64,000 bases of DNA from Gemmobacter aquaticus (GTDB lineage Bacteria > Pseudomonadota > Alphaproteobacteria > Rhodobacterales > Rhodobacteraceae). Position 1 is the first letter of the stretch. The number at the start of each line of letters is the position of its first letter. This document shows, in pieces, positions 18,240 to 26,809 of the stretch. The notes below the pieces were generated by a model, which was not told the DNA's origin, did not search any database, and was given only the letters and a program-made list of their open reading frames with translations. The stretch is taken from positions 1-64,000 of the forward strand of contig NZ_VOAK01000027.1 of NCBI RefSeq assembly GCF_007859075.1, in the 5' to 3' direction. The position numbers and the translations under genes are program-made.

Positions 18240-19724
18240 ATGGCCATGCACATTTTAGTCTTATTGGTTTTCGCACTCATTCTGGCACCTTCGATCGCCC
18301 TTGCGCAGCGTTTTGCGCTGGTCATCGGCATAGACGCCTACACCGCACTTCCCGATCTGCGGAAGGCCACGAACGACGCAAGGTCGGTCGCCGCCTCGCT
18401 TGAGGGTCTGGGGCTGGAGGTTTCGCTTCTGGTCGATGCCGACAGGCGACAGATCTCGCGCGCGATGTCGGACATGGTGTCACGCACCGGGCCGGGGGAC
18501 GAGGTTCTGTTCTACTTCGCCGGCCATGGTATCCAGATCGACGGGCGCAACTTCCTGATCCCGGCCGATGCGCCTGCCGCGGGGCCAGGAGACGAGGCCT
18601 TTCTCATGGCCGAAAGCATCGCCGTGGATCAGGTGATGGAGACGCTGAAGTCGCGCGGCGCCGAAACGGCGGTGCTGATCCTTGATGCCTGCCGCGACAA
18701 CCCGTTTCCGCGCAATGGCACCCGGTCGGTCGGCAGTGGCCGGGGTCTTGCGCCGGTGGCCGCCGTGCAGGGCAGCTTCATCTTATATTCCGCAGGCACC
18801 GGGCAAACCGCGCTGGACCGGCTGAGCGATGCGGACGCCGACCCCAACTCGGTCTTTACCCGCAACCTGCTGCCCTACCTGCGCGACCCCGACCGCCCGC
18901 TGCAAGAGATTGCGCGTGACCTGCGCGCGCGGGTGGAGGCGCAGGCCGCCTCGATCGGGCACAGCCAGCGACCGGCCTATTACGACGAGCTGACCGGCGA
19001 CTATCTGCTTGCAGCCGCCAAGCCGCCCGGGGCCGAGGCCGCGCCCGCCGCAGCCGACCCCTGCGCCGCCGCCGCGCGGGATTGGGAGGGGGTTGCCTCG
19101 CTGAATGATGCGGGCCTGCTCCGCGCCTTTGCGGTCGCGCATTTCCCCTGTGCCGAGCTGCGCAATGCGGCGCTGGAGCAGGTGGCGCTGCTTGAGAAGG
19201 GCACGGTCCAACCCCCGCCTGCCACCCGAGATCCGCCCGCGCCACTGGCGAGCGAAACCGCCACGACTGCGCCGGTGTCGCCTGCGACGACACCGGAACC
19301 CGCGCCGCCGCTGGTAACGCCGCCCGCCCTGCTGCCCCCGGTTCCAGAAGGGCCCGACCCCGAAGTTATTCTGGCGGCACAGACCGAGCTGAAGCGGCTT
19401 GGCTGCTATCGCGGGGTGATCGATGGGGATTGGGGCAAGGGCTCACGCGCGGCCCTCGCGCGGTTCCGCGAGATTGCCCGCCTGCCAGCGCCCCCTGAGG
19501 TCGAGGAGCCCACGCCAGAGACCGTGGCCCTGCTGAGGCGACCGGAGAACGCGAAATGCCCAGCCCCGCCCGCCCCGGTGGCCAAGGCCCGGCCCGCCGC
19601 CCGCACGACAACCGGGGCCGCAGCCAAACCTGCAGCCACTGCACCGGGCGAGGCCCCGGCTCCCAAGAAGAAATGCGGCAAGCTGATCCTCTTGCCGTTC
19701 CCCGCGCCGATCGACATGTGCTGA
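18240..19724 (+). CDS. Exported caspase-family (C14-like) protein with C-terminal peptidoglycan-binding-type repeat
   Basis: 494 residues. A signal peptide (about 1-23, ending ALAQ) leads into a caspase fold: RFALVIGIDAY, catalytic His96 in FYFAGHG and catalytic Cys151 in LILDACRDNPF, both intact. A Pro/Ala-rich linker (about 330-380) follows, then an AQTELKRLGCYRGVIDGDWGKGSRAALARF segment matching the PG_binding_1 repeat. It should act in the periplasm, probably near peptidoglycan. ATG 18246 is an alternative start. A perfect palindrome CCTTGGCCAAGG (18213-18224) lies just upstream. Substrate unknown. Followed 20 bp later by a second caspase homologue. Confidence 0.88.
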   Translation: MAMHILVLLVFALILAPSIALAQRFALVIGIDAYTALPDLRKATNDARSVAASLEGLGLEVSLLVDADRRQISRAMSDMVSRTGPGDEVLFYFAGHGIQIDGRNFLIPADAPAAGPGDEAFLMAESIAVDQVMETLKSRGAETAVLILDACRDNPFPRNGTRSVGSGRGLAPVAAVQGSFILYSAGTGQTALDRLSDADADPNSVFTRNLLPYLRDPDRPLQEIARDLRARVEAQAASIGHSQRPAYYDELTGDYLLAAAKPPGAEAAPAAADPCAAAARDWEGVASLNDAGLLRAFAVAHFPCAELRNAALEQVALLEKGTVQPPPATRDPPAPLASETATTAPVSPATTPEPAPPLVTPPALLPPVPEGPDPEVILAAQTELKRLGCYRGVIDGDWGKGSRAALARFREIARLPAPPEVEEPTPETVALLRRPENAKCPAPPAPVAKARPAARTTTGAAAKPAATAPGEAPAPKKKCGKLILLPFPAPIDMC

Positions 19725-19744
19725 CCCCCTGAAAGGAACGCGGC

Positions 19745-21787
19745 ATGCGAGCCCTTATCTGCCTGATCTGGACCGGGGTGTTTCTGGCCCACGCGGCCCT
19801 TGCGCAAGAACCGTCCGAGCCGCGACACGCGCTGGTCGTTGGCAACGCCGATTACGCCATCGGCAACCTGCGCAACCCGTTGAACGATGCGCGGTCAATG
19901 GCGGCGGTTCTGCTGGAGACGGGCTTCAAGGTCACGGTAGTAGAAAATGCCGGGAATGAAGTCTTCGAACAGGCCGTCGAGCAGTTTGCCGCCGGCCTGA
20001 CCGAAGGATCGGTCGCACTTTTCTACTACGCGGGCCATGCGGTGCAGCGTGACGGGCGCAACTATCTGCTGCCGGTCGATACCAAAGCGGGCAAGGCCGA
20101 TGCGGTCATCGCGCAGGGCATCAACACGTCCGACATCATTGACCGCATTCACGCACGCGGGGTGGATTTCGGCATCTTCATTCTGGATGCCTGCCGCGAC
20201 AATCCCTTTGTCACCGATGACAGCGAGCGGGGCAGGGGCCTTGCCTCGATGGAAAGCGAGGGTGGCGAGACGCTGATCGGTTTCGCCACGCAGGCAGGCG
20301 AAGTGGCCTTTGACGGCACCGGCGCCAACAGCCCCTACACCGGCGCGCTGGTGACCGAGATGGACAAGCCCGGCCGCGACATCCTCGATGTGTTCCGCGC
20401 GGTGCGCCGGTCGGTCCGCATCTGGACCAATGGCCAGCAACGCCCCTTCATCTCGGCCTCGATCGAGCGGAGCTTTGTCTTTCGCCCGGCGAGTTCCGGC
20501 GCGGCGCCGGTTCAGGTTGACGCGGGCGAGCTGACGGTTGACCGCGTCCGCCCCGTGGTCGAGCAGATCTGGTGGGCCGCCATCGAAGGCAGTCGCCTGC
20601 CCGAAGACTTCCGTGCCTTCGTCAACCGCTTTCCCGAAAGTGCGCGCGTCGCCGATGCGCGCGGCCTTGCCCTGACGCTTGAGCAGGAAGGGGCGCAGGT
20701 GCGGGGGCTTGACCTTGTGCAATTCTCGGTGCCCGAGGATCAACGTGATCCGAACGGCCTTTCGGTGGTGATCACCGATTGCGACATCCTGGGCGGTGAC
20801 CCGGATGACCCCCGGCGGATCACCGATGGCGTGCCATGGGGGTTGGTCAACGTGAAGCGCGCGCTGATTGCCTGTGCGGCGGCGCTTGCCGATGATCCGG
20901 CCAACCCGCGCCTTCAGCATCAGATGGGCCGGCTTCTGGATATCCAAGGCCGCTATGACGAGGCGGAATCGTTCTACAAGCTGGCAGGCGGCGCCGATTA
21001 CAGCGCGGCGCTGGTGAACCTCGGCTTTCTCAGCGTGACGGCGCGCGGGCGCGAGCGCGACTATGCCACGGCGATGAAATTCTATCGCCGCGCCGCCGAT
21101 CTGGGCAATCTGCGCGCCCGCACCAATATCGGCGAGATGTTCGAGCGGGGTTGGTCGGTCACGCCGAACCTCGACGAGGCGGTGCTCTGGTATCGGCTGG
21201 CTGCCCGCAACGGCTGGCCCAATGCGCTGGATACGCTGGGCAACCTTTATCGCAAGGGTCGCGACGACCAGGGGCGGGGACTTGACCGCAACCCGGCCGA
21301 GGCGATCCGGCTGTACCGTATCGCCGCCGAGCTCGACAGCACCAATGCGATGAACAACCTGGGCCAGATTTACCTCTCGGACGAGGCCGGACCGCCGCAG
21401 GTAGAAGAGGGTCTGCGCTGGCTGACGCTGGCGTCCGAGCGTGGCAACCGTTTTGCCGCCTACAACCTTGGCCGCCATTACCGCGATGGCAAGATCATCA
21501 AGGCCGACCCCGCCCTTGCGCTTTTGCTGTTTGAGCGCGCCGCCGATCTGGGCTTTGCGCCCGCGCGCATCGCGATGGGCGATCTTTACCGCACGGGGCA
21601 GGGGGTCAAGCGGGATGCGGGCGAGGCTGCGTTCCAATATCTGCTGGCCGAGGCGACCGCCGATGACAAGCGCCCTGAGCAAAAGGAAGAAGCCACCGAA
21701 AAGCTGGCCGCGCTAAAGCTGCCCGATGCCGATCTTGCCGCCGCCCGCGCCCGCGCCGAGGAGTGGCTGCGCCTGAACGGCGGCTAG
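19745..21787 (+). CDS. Exported caspase-family protein with Sel1/TPR repeats
   Basis: 680 residues. Signal peptide about 1-21 (FLAHAALAQ), caspase domain with His98 in YYAGHA and Cys150 in ILDACRDNPF, then from about residue 400 a string of Sel1-like repeats (for example DYATAMKFYRRAADLGNLRARTNIGEMFERG; PALALLLFERAADLGFAPARIAMGDLYRTGQG). Sel1 repeats are protein-protein scaffolds. AAAGGAA precedes the ATG. Its stop overlaps the stop of the convergent OmpA-like gene (CTAG shared). With the preceding gene it forms a two-gene operon of periplasmic caspase homologues. Confidence 0.9.
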   Translation: MRALICLIWTGVFLAHAALAQEPSEPRHALVVGNADYAIGNLRNPLNDARSMAAVLLETGFKVTVVENAGNEVFEQAVEQFAAGLTEGSVALFYYAGHAVQRDGRNYLLPVDTKAGKADAVIAQGINTSDIIDRIHARGVDFGIFILDACRDNPFVTDDSERGRGLASMESEGGETLIGFATQAGEVAFDGTGANSPYTGALVTEMDKPGRDILDVFRAVRRSVRIWTNGQQRPFISASIERSFVFRPASSGAAPVQVDAGELTVDRVRPVVEQIWWAAIEGSRLPEDFRAFVNRFPESARVADARGLALTLEQEGAQVRGLDLVQFSVPEDQRDPNGLSVVITDCDILGGDPDDPRRITDGVPWGLVNVKRALIACAAALADDPANPRLQHQMGRLLDIQGRYDEAESFYKLAGGADYSAALVNLGFLSVTARGRERDYATAMKFYRRAADLGNLRARTNIGEMFERGWSVTPNLDEAVLWYRLAARNGWPNALDTLGNLYRKGRDDQGRGLDRNPAEAIRLYRIAAELDSTNAMNNLGQIYLSDEAGPPQVEEGLRWLTLASERGNRFAAYNLGRHYRDGKIIKADPALALLLFERAADLGFAPARIAMGDLYRTGQGVKRDAGEAAFQYLLAEATADDKRPEQKEEATEKLAALKLPDADLAAARARAEEWLRLNGG

Positions 21788-22491
21788 CTTGTCGCCTGAA
21801 ACTCTACCCGCCGGTTGGCGGCAGATTTCGGGTCTGCCGCATCGGCGGGGAAGCTCTCGCCCAGGCCGATCGCCTCGAGCCGAGTCGGGGCGATGCCGCA
21901 ATCGGTGGTGAAAAAGCGCACCACCTCATCCGCCCGCAATTGCGACAGCTTCTGGTTATAGGCCGAACTGCCCGAGGTGTCGGTATGGCCGACAATGCGG
22001 AACATCTGGATGTCGCTTGCCTTCATCACCTTGCAAAGCTGTTGCAGGCGGGGCTTCTGATCCTCGCGCAGCGCGGCCGAGTCGAAATCAAAGGCGATGC
22101 GCATATTGACCTGCATTTCCGGGTCAAGCTTGCCAAAGGATACCGGCTGCGGGGCGGTGTCCGCCGCTGTGCTGGCGGCGATGGCGGTGCCGGGTGCGTC
22201 GGCGGGGGTGCTTCCCTCGGGCGTTGCGGTGACCTGCGTGCCTGCGCCCAACGGATCAGGTGTGCCAAGACCGGGGGACGCGCTGTCAACCGCCGGGGGC
22301 TGGCCCACCTCATCCACGGTGACCAGTGTCAGGCCGCGGGTCTGGCCGTTCTCAGACATGCGGGCCGCGCGAAAGGCGTCGCGCTGTGCCTGAAAGCGTT
22401 GCAGCAACTCGTCATCCGTCAGGTCCTGCGCATGGGCAGGCGATGTAAAGGCAAGACCGGACAGCAAAAGAATGGTGAATGGGCGAAGCAT
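21784..22491 (-). CDS. OmpA-family protein
   Basis: 235 residues: signal peptide (about 1-22, ending AHA), Pro/Ala/Thr-rich middle, and a C-terminal OmpA-like peptidoglycan-binding domain (about 125-235) with IAFDFDSAALREDQKPRLQQLC, FRIVGHTDTSGSSAYNQKLSQLRADEVVRFF and the closing NRRVEF. It should tether to diaminopimelate in the periplasm. There is no beta-barrel, so it is a periplasmic or lipoprotein-like anchor. It converges on the caspase gene and is divergent from the T6SS phosphatase gene across 161 bp. Confidence 0.9.
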   Translation of the reverse strand: MLRPFTILLLSGLAFTSPAHAQDLTDDELLQRFQAQRDAFRAARMSENGQTRGLTLVTVDEVGQPPAVDSASPGLGTPDPLGAGTQVTATPEGSTPADAPGTAIAASTAADTAPQPVSFGKLDPEMQVNMRIAFDFDSAALREDQKPRLQQLCKVMKASDIQMFRIVGHTDTSGSSAYNQKLSQLRADEVVRFFTTDCGIAPTRLEAIGLGESFPADAADPKSAANRRVEFQATS

Positions 22492-22652
22492 GGGGCGCCC
22501 TCCAAAAAGGTCATTAAACGTAGGGTCAGTTTAGGCTATGCTACCCTTGTTTTCAATTCACGCTGTTGGATGGATGCCATTATGCGCGGCCCTTGCGACT
22601 TGGGGGGCAGGTCTGGCCGGGGCGCTTTGCGCCCGGTTTCGGCAGGCCCGCG

Positions 22653-23402
22653 ATGACGGCCCCGATTACCGTCGTGCCGATGCCGCGCCCGGCCGCCCCG
22701 GTGCCGCAGGGCGCAGGTCTGACCCATCGTGGCCGGGTACGTGATAGAAACGAGGATTCCATCCTGACCGATCCATCGGGCGTGCTTTGGGCGGTGGCCG
22801 ACGGCATGGGCGGCTATGGCCATGGCGATGTCGCCTCCGATCTGGTGATCGACAGCCTTGCCGCGCTGACCGATGACACCGACCCCGCCGCCGCCCTGAT
22901 CCGACATCTGGCTCTGGCCAACGATCTGGTGCGCGCCCGCGCGGCCGAGGTTGGCCAGATGGGCGCCACGGTGGTTGCGGCCATCGTGCAGCGCGCCATG
23001 GCGCATGTCGTCTGGGCCGGGGATTGCCGGGCCTATCTGATGCGGGGCGGGCGGCTGCGGTTGCTGACCCGCGACCATAGCCTTGTGCAGGACCTGATCG
23101 AGCGCGGCGAGATCACCGAGGCCGAGGCCGCCACCCACCCGGAATCGCATGTAGTGACCCGCGCCATCGGCGGCACCCCAAGCCTTGAGGCGGAAAGTGT
23201 CAGCGTGCCGCTGCTGGTCGGAGACCGGGTCCTGATGTGTTCCGACGGTCTGCCGCGCTGTGTCTATGATGGCACGATTGCCGCCATTCTGGCGCAGGCC
23301 GCCACCCCGTCCGAGACCTGCGAGGCGCTAGTGCGCGAGGCGCTGGAGGCCGGGGCGCCCGACAATGTCTCGGTCATCGTGATCGACATGGGGCAGGGCT
23401 AG
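22653..23402 (+). CDS. pppA: PP2C-type Ser/Thr protein phosphatase, T6SS PppA
   Basis: 249 residues from ATG 22653; the upstream TTG-started extension is not convincing. Motifs of metal-dependent PPM phosphatases are in order: RDRNEDS (33-36), VADGMGGYGHGD (49-59), GATVVAA, WAGDCRAYL, TRDHSLVQDLIERGEI, MCSDGL and DNVSVIVI. In T6SS loci PppA reverses phosphorylation by PpkA (encoded at 45091-47190), usually acting on the FHA protein. It heads the plus-strand arm with the M15 peptidase (3 bp gap), the TssL/TssM-like gene and VgrG. Confidence 0.92.
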   Translation: MTAPITVVPMPRPAAPVPQGAGLTHRGRVRDRNEDSILTDPSGVLWAVADGMGGYGHGDVASDLVIDSLAALTDDTDPAAALIRHLALANDLVRARAAEVGQMGATVVAAIVQRAMAHVVWAGDCRAYLMRGGRLRLLTRDHSLVQDLIERGEITEAEAATHPESHVVTRAIGGTPSLEAESVSVPLLVGDRVLMCSDGLPRCVYDGTIAAILAQAATPSETCEALVREALEAGAPDNVSVIVIDMGQG

Positions 23403-23405
23403 GCC

Positions 23406-24284
23406 ATGCAGCAGGGCAACCTTGCCGGGCCGATCATCGTTGCCATCGGGGTCGTCGTGGGCGCTATGGCATTCGCGGTGGTGACAACGCTTCTGAATAG
23501 CGCCGACAGCGGCACCGAGCTGCGCCTGTCGCGGCTGGAGACCACGCTCAGGGCGGAAAGCGAGGCCCGGATACGCCTGCAGGCCGAGGTGGCGCAGGCC
23601 AAGGCCGATCTCGCCCGCCTGCGCGAGGATCTGAGCCTGCTTGCCAACCGCGCCCCTGTGGTAGCAGCGCCCGATCTTGATGCGCCTCCGGTGGACATGC
23701 CCACCGCAATGCCCGACGAGGATTTCGAGAACCCCCCGACCGAGGGGCTGACCGAAGAAATGCTGCTGGCCAAGACGCGCTTCAACAAGAACATCACCCA
23801 ACCCCGCAACCGCGTGATGATGGAGCTTCTCGGTCCGCCGCGTGACAGCTATTCGACCGATTGTCAGCCCGTCACCAACCCGCGCCTCAAGTCGCTGATG
23901 GAGACGCGGCAGATCGGCCCGATCAAGGTCACCATGCTGAAGCCCGCGCTCGACAGTCTGGAACGGATTCTGGCGCGGCTGAAGGAAACCGATCCTGATA
24001 TCCACGCCAAGGTCGGCACCGCCGGGGCGATCTGCGCGCGCTTCATCCGGGGCTCCAACACCTCGGTCTCGAACCATTCCTGGGGTACGGCGATCGACCT
24101 GACGCTGGAAGGCCAGCTTGATCCCTTTGCCGATGGTGGAACGCAGTTCGGCCTGTTGATCCTCGCCGAGTACTTCAACGATGAGGGCTGGTATTGGGGC
24201 GCGGCCTATAACCGGGAAGACTCGATGCATTTCGAGGTGGGGGAAGAGACGCTGCGTGCCTGGCTGGCCGAAGGGCGGCTTTAG
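23406..24284 (+). CDS. Membrane-anchored M15-type peptidoglycan peptidase (TagX-like)
   Basis: 292 residues: one N-terminal membrane segment (about 8-30), a coiled coil (about 35-82), a Pro/Asp linker, and a C-terminal peptidase domain. Zinc-site motifs of M15/VanY enzymes are visible: SNHSWGTAID (His224, Asp231) and MHFEV (His275). These enzymes cut peptide stems in peptidoglycan. TagX of Acinetobacter T6SS is a VanY-like cell-wall hydrolase needed for assembly; the place of this gene, 3 bp after pppA and 2 bp before a TssM-like gene, suggests the same job of opening the wall for the T6SS membrane complex. Confidence 0.82.
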   Translation: MQQGNLAGPIIVAIGVVVGAMAFAVVTTLLNSADSGTELRLSRLETTLRAESEARIRLQAEVAQAKADLARLREDLSLLANRAPVVAAPDLDAPPVDMPTAMPDEDFENPPTEGLTEEMLLAKTRFNKNITQPRNRVMMELLGPPRDSYSTDCQPVTNPRLKSLMETRQIGPIKVTMLKPALDSLERILARLKETDPDIHAKVGTAGAICARFIRGSNTSVSNHSWGTAIDLTLEGQLDPFADGGTQFGLLILAEYFNDEGWYWGAAYNREDSMHFEVGEETLRAWLAEGRL

Positions 24285-24286
24285 TC

Positions 24287-26704
24287 ATGGCCGCCGCGGG
24301 ACAGGCGACCTATGCCCGCGCTGCGGAACCCGCCCTTGCCTATGCCGCGCGCCTTGCCGGGGTGCGGGACGAGGATCAGGCGGCGCTCATCCGGCAGGCG
24401 GGGGTGCTTCTCGACCGATTTGCCGCCGATCTGGGTCGCGCCGGGGTGCCTGCTGCAGCCATCCCGCCCGCGCGGCTGGCGCTCGGGCTGGTCATCGATC
24501 ACCGCGCGCGGCAGAACCGGGGACTCGATCCCGGTCTCTGGGCGGCGGGGGCGAACCGGCATCTGTTTGACGGGCGCGAGATGTCACCGGCACAACTGGA
24601 CGACTTCATCCGCCGCGCCGAAACGGCAGGCACGGACTTTGCGGGGCTTGCGGGTTTTCTGACCACTTGCCGGGCGCAGCTTGAAGGCGGACGCCAGCGG
24701 TTCGACCGGCAAACCGAAGGCGGATGGCTGGGCATCGTCGCGGTGCTGGTCGCAGGCTTTGGCCTCGCGGCGCTGGCATGGGCGGGTTGGGTCGAATGGC
24801 GCTTTCACCGCGATCTGTCGCGCGTCTTTGCCGCCGAGGCGCTGGAGATCGGCCTTGATCGCCCGACCCCGCCCCCCGATCTTGCCGCCCGGCTGGACCG
24901 GTTGCAGGCCGCAGCCGCGCGGGTTGAATCCGAGGGCGCGCGCGTGCCCCTGCGGATGGCTGCGGGGCCGCTTGGCTATGACGCGGCAGAGCTTGCCCGC
25001 ACAACCTATGCCAGCGCCGTGAACGCCCATTTGCCAGTCGTCCTTGCGGCGGCTCTGGACGAGGCGCTGGCGACCGAGGGCGATCCGGTCGCGGCATGGG
25101 ATTCGCTGCGCGCGGTCGATGTGCTGAATGGGGGCGGGGGGTGGTCGCGGGCCTGGCTGACGGGGTGGGTCGCCGACCGGCCCGCGCTTCTGCCGAGCCT
25201 CGCCCCGCATGTCGCCGTGTTGGACCCGCCGCTGCAGCCCTTGCCAGCCGACCCCGAATTGATCGCGCAGGCGCGCGACATCGCCGCCGAGGCATCCGAG
25301 GCTGATCTGGCGTTTCTCGAACTTCGCCGCTCTGATCTGGCAGCCGGGCTTGTCCCCTGGCAGGCCGAGACGCAGGTGCCGGGCCTCTCGGATATCCTGC
25401 GCCGCAAGTCGGGTCGGGATATGGCCGATCCTCTGCCGGGCCTCTTCACCCAGGCGGGCTGGACCATGGCCCGCGATACCGGCGCAGGTCTTGCCGTGCA
25501 GTCGGCGCGGGAACAGGCTGCGCGGCTGCTGAAAACCCCTCCTAAGAGGCAGAATGATGCGCCCGACCGGGTGATGGTGCAGTTGCAGGCTGAGACGCTG
25601 GCCACATGGCGCGACTATCTGGCTGATCTGCGCGTGCGTCCCTTTGCCGACCCCGAAGAGGCGGTGCGAATATCGGGCGCCCTGGCGCGGCGGGATTCAG
25701 CCCTGGTCGCGCTGCTGACCGAGGTTTGGCATCAGGCGGGCGGCACCGACCGGCGCCGCAGCCATGCCCAGCAGATTGCGGTCGCGGCCGAATTCGCGCC
25801 GATGATCCAGTATGTCGAACAGGGGCGCATGTCCGAGATTGCCGCGCTCTTTGCCGGGCTGAACGTGGCGCTTGGTGCGATGGATCGCGATGCGCCCACG
25901 GGGATGCAGCGCCTGATGGGGGTGCAGGGGCGGGCGGCCAGTGTCGCGGCGCTGCGGCAGGCGCCGCTTGTCGTGGTGCAGATCGTCGAGGATGTGCTGG
26001 CCCAGACCGGCGCGGCGCAGGCCGATCTCATGTCCAACCCCCTGACCCGCGCCTGGCAGGCCGAGGTTCTGGGCGCCTGTCGCGGCGCGATCGAGGGGCG
26101 CTTTCCCTTTGCCGCCGGGCCGGACGCCGATCCCGCGGTCGTCCTGCGCCTGCTTGGCCCCGGCGGGGTGGCGGACCGTTTCATCATGGGGCGGGCGGCG
26201 GCCTATCTCGACATGACGACGCAGCCCTGGCGCTGGAAGCCCGAGGCGCGTTTTGCCGGCCTCTCGCCCGACAGCGCCGAGTTCCTGCAGCGTCTGGCGG
26301 GGCTGTCGGATCTCTTTGCCAGCGGGCCGGAAACGCGGCTGACCTTCTCGGCGCTGGCTGAACGTGGTGCCGCGACCATCGCCATTGGCGGCGCGGGCGG
26401 CCCGGTCGAAACCCGCAGCGCGCCGCTGTCGCTGGCATGGCCCGGCCCCGATCCCGCGCGCGGTGTCGAGGTCAGCTTTCGCACCCCTACGGGCGAGGCC
26501 CGCCTGTCCGAGGCCGGTCCCTGGGGCCTTTTGCGCCTGCTTGGCCCGCTGCGCCTGCGCGAGCGCGACGGGGGCAGGCGTTTCCTCGTCGACCTCAGGA
26601 CCGAGGGCGCACGCCTCTTTGTCGAGATCGAGGTGGACCGGCCCGCGAACCTTCTGTCCCGGCGGATGCTTCTGCGCGATCTGACGTGTGCGCAGGTGCT
26701 GTAA
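24287..26704 (+). CDS. TssL/TssM-like T6SS protein lacking the NTPase domain
   Basis: 805 residues. The N-terminus (about 20-130) is helical and resembles a degenerate DotU/TssL cytosolic domain (LLDRFAADL...ARLALGLVIDHRARQN). One membrane segment follows (about 146-166). The rest resembles the periplasmic IcmF/TssM region: FPFAAGPDADPAVVLRLLGPGGVADRF...AAYLDMTTQPWRWK lines up with YPFVADSAIDVNVADFQRLFGPGGMIDKF...LAYVDTTVRPWVWR of the full TssM (29613-33152). There is no Walker A motif. It looks like a hybrid second membrane-complex component. The TssM-like half is well supported by alignment; the TssL-like half is inference. Confidence 0.72.
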   Translation: MAAAGQATYARAAEPALAYAARLAGVRDEDQAALIRQAGVLLDRFAADLGRAGVPAAAIPPARLALGLVIDHRARQNRGLDPGLWAAGANRHLFDGREMSPAQLDDFIRRAETAGTDFAGLAGFLTTCRAQLEGGRQRFDRQTEGGWLGIVAVLVAGFGLAALAWAGWVEWRFHRDLSRVFAAEALEIGLDRPTPPPDLAARLDRLQAAAARVESEGARVPLRMAAGPLGYDAAELARTTYASAVNAHLPVVLAAALDEALATEGDPVAAWDSLRAVDVLNGGGGWSRAWLTGWVADRPALLPSLAPHVAVLDPPLQPLPADPELIAQARDIAAEASEADLAFLELRRSDLAAGLVPWQAETQVPGLSDILRRKSGRDMADPLPGLFTQAGWTMARDTGAGLAVQSAREQAARLLKTPPKRQNDAPDRVMVQLQAETLATWRDYLADLRVRPFADPEEAVRISGALARRDSALVALLTEVWHQAGGTDRRRSHAQQIAVAAEFAPMIQYVEQGRMSEIAALFAGLNVALGAMDRDAPTGMQRLMGVQGRAASVAALRQAPLVVVQIVEDVLAQTGAAQADLMSNPLTRAWQAEVLGACRGAIEGRFPFAAGPDADPAVVLRLLGPGGVADRFIMGRAAAYLDMTTQPWRWKPEARFAGLSPDSAEFLQRLAGLSDLFASGPETRLTFSALAERGAATIAIGGAGGPVETRSAPLSLAWPGPDPARGVEVSFRTPTGEARLSEAGPWGLLRLLGPLRLRERDGGRRFLVDLRTEGARLFVEIEVDRPANLLSRRMLLRDLTCAQVL

Positions 26705-26809
26705 CCCCCGCCTTGGGCGCGACCAGGCGGGCAAAACCTGCTATGCTGATCCTGTTGTTGAAGGTCATTTCCACACCATTGCCTTGGTTCGCCCCCGAAG
26801 GATGCACCC

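Noticed and set aside
19895-21682. 595-codon minus-strand frame opposite the second caspase gene
   Set aside because: Antisense shadow; the plus-strand caspase and Sel1 motifs are clear.
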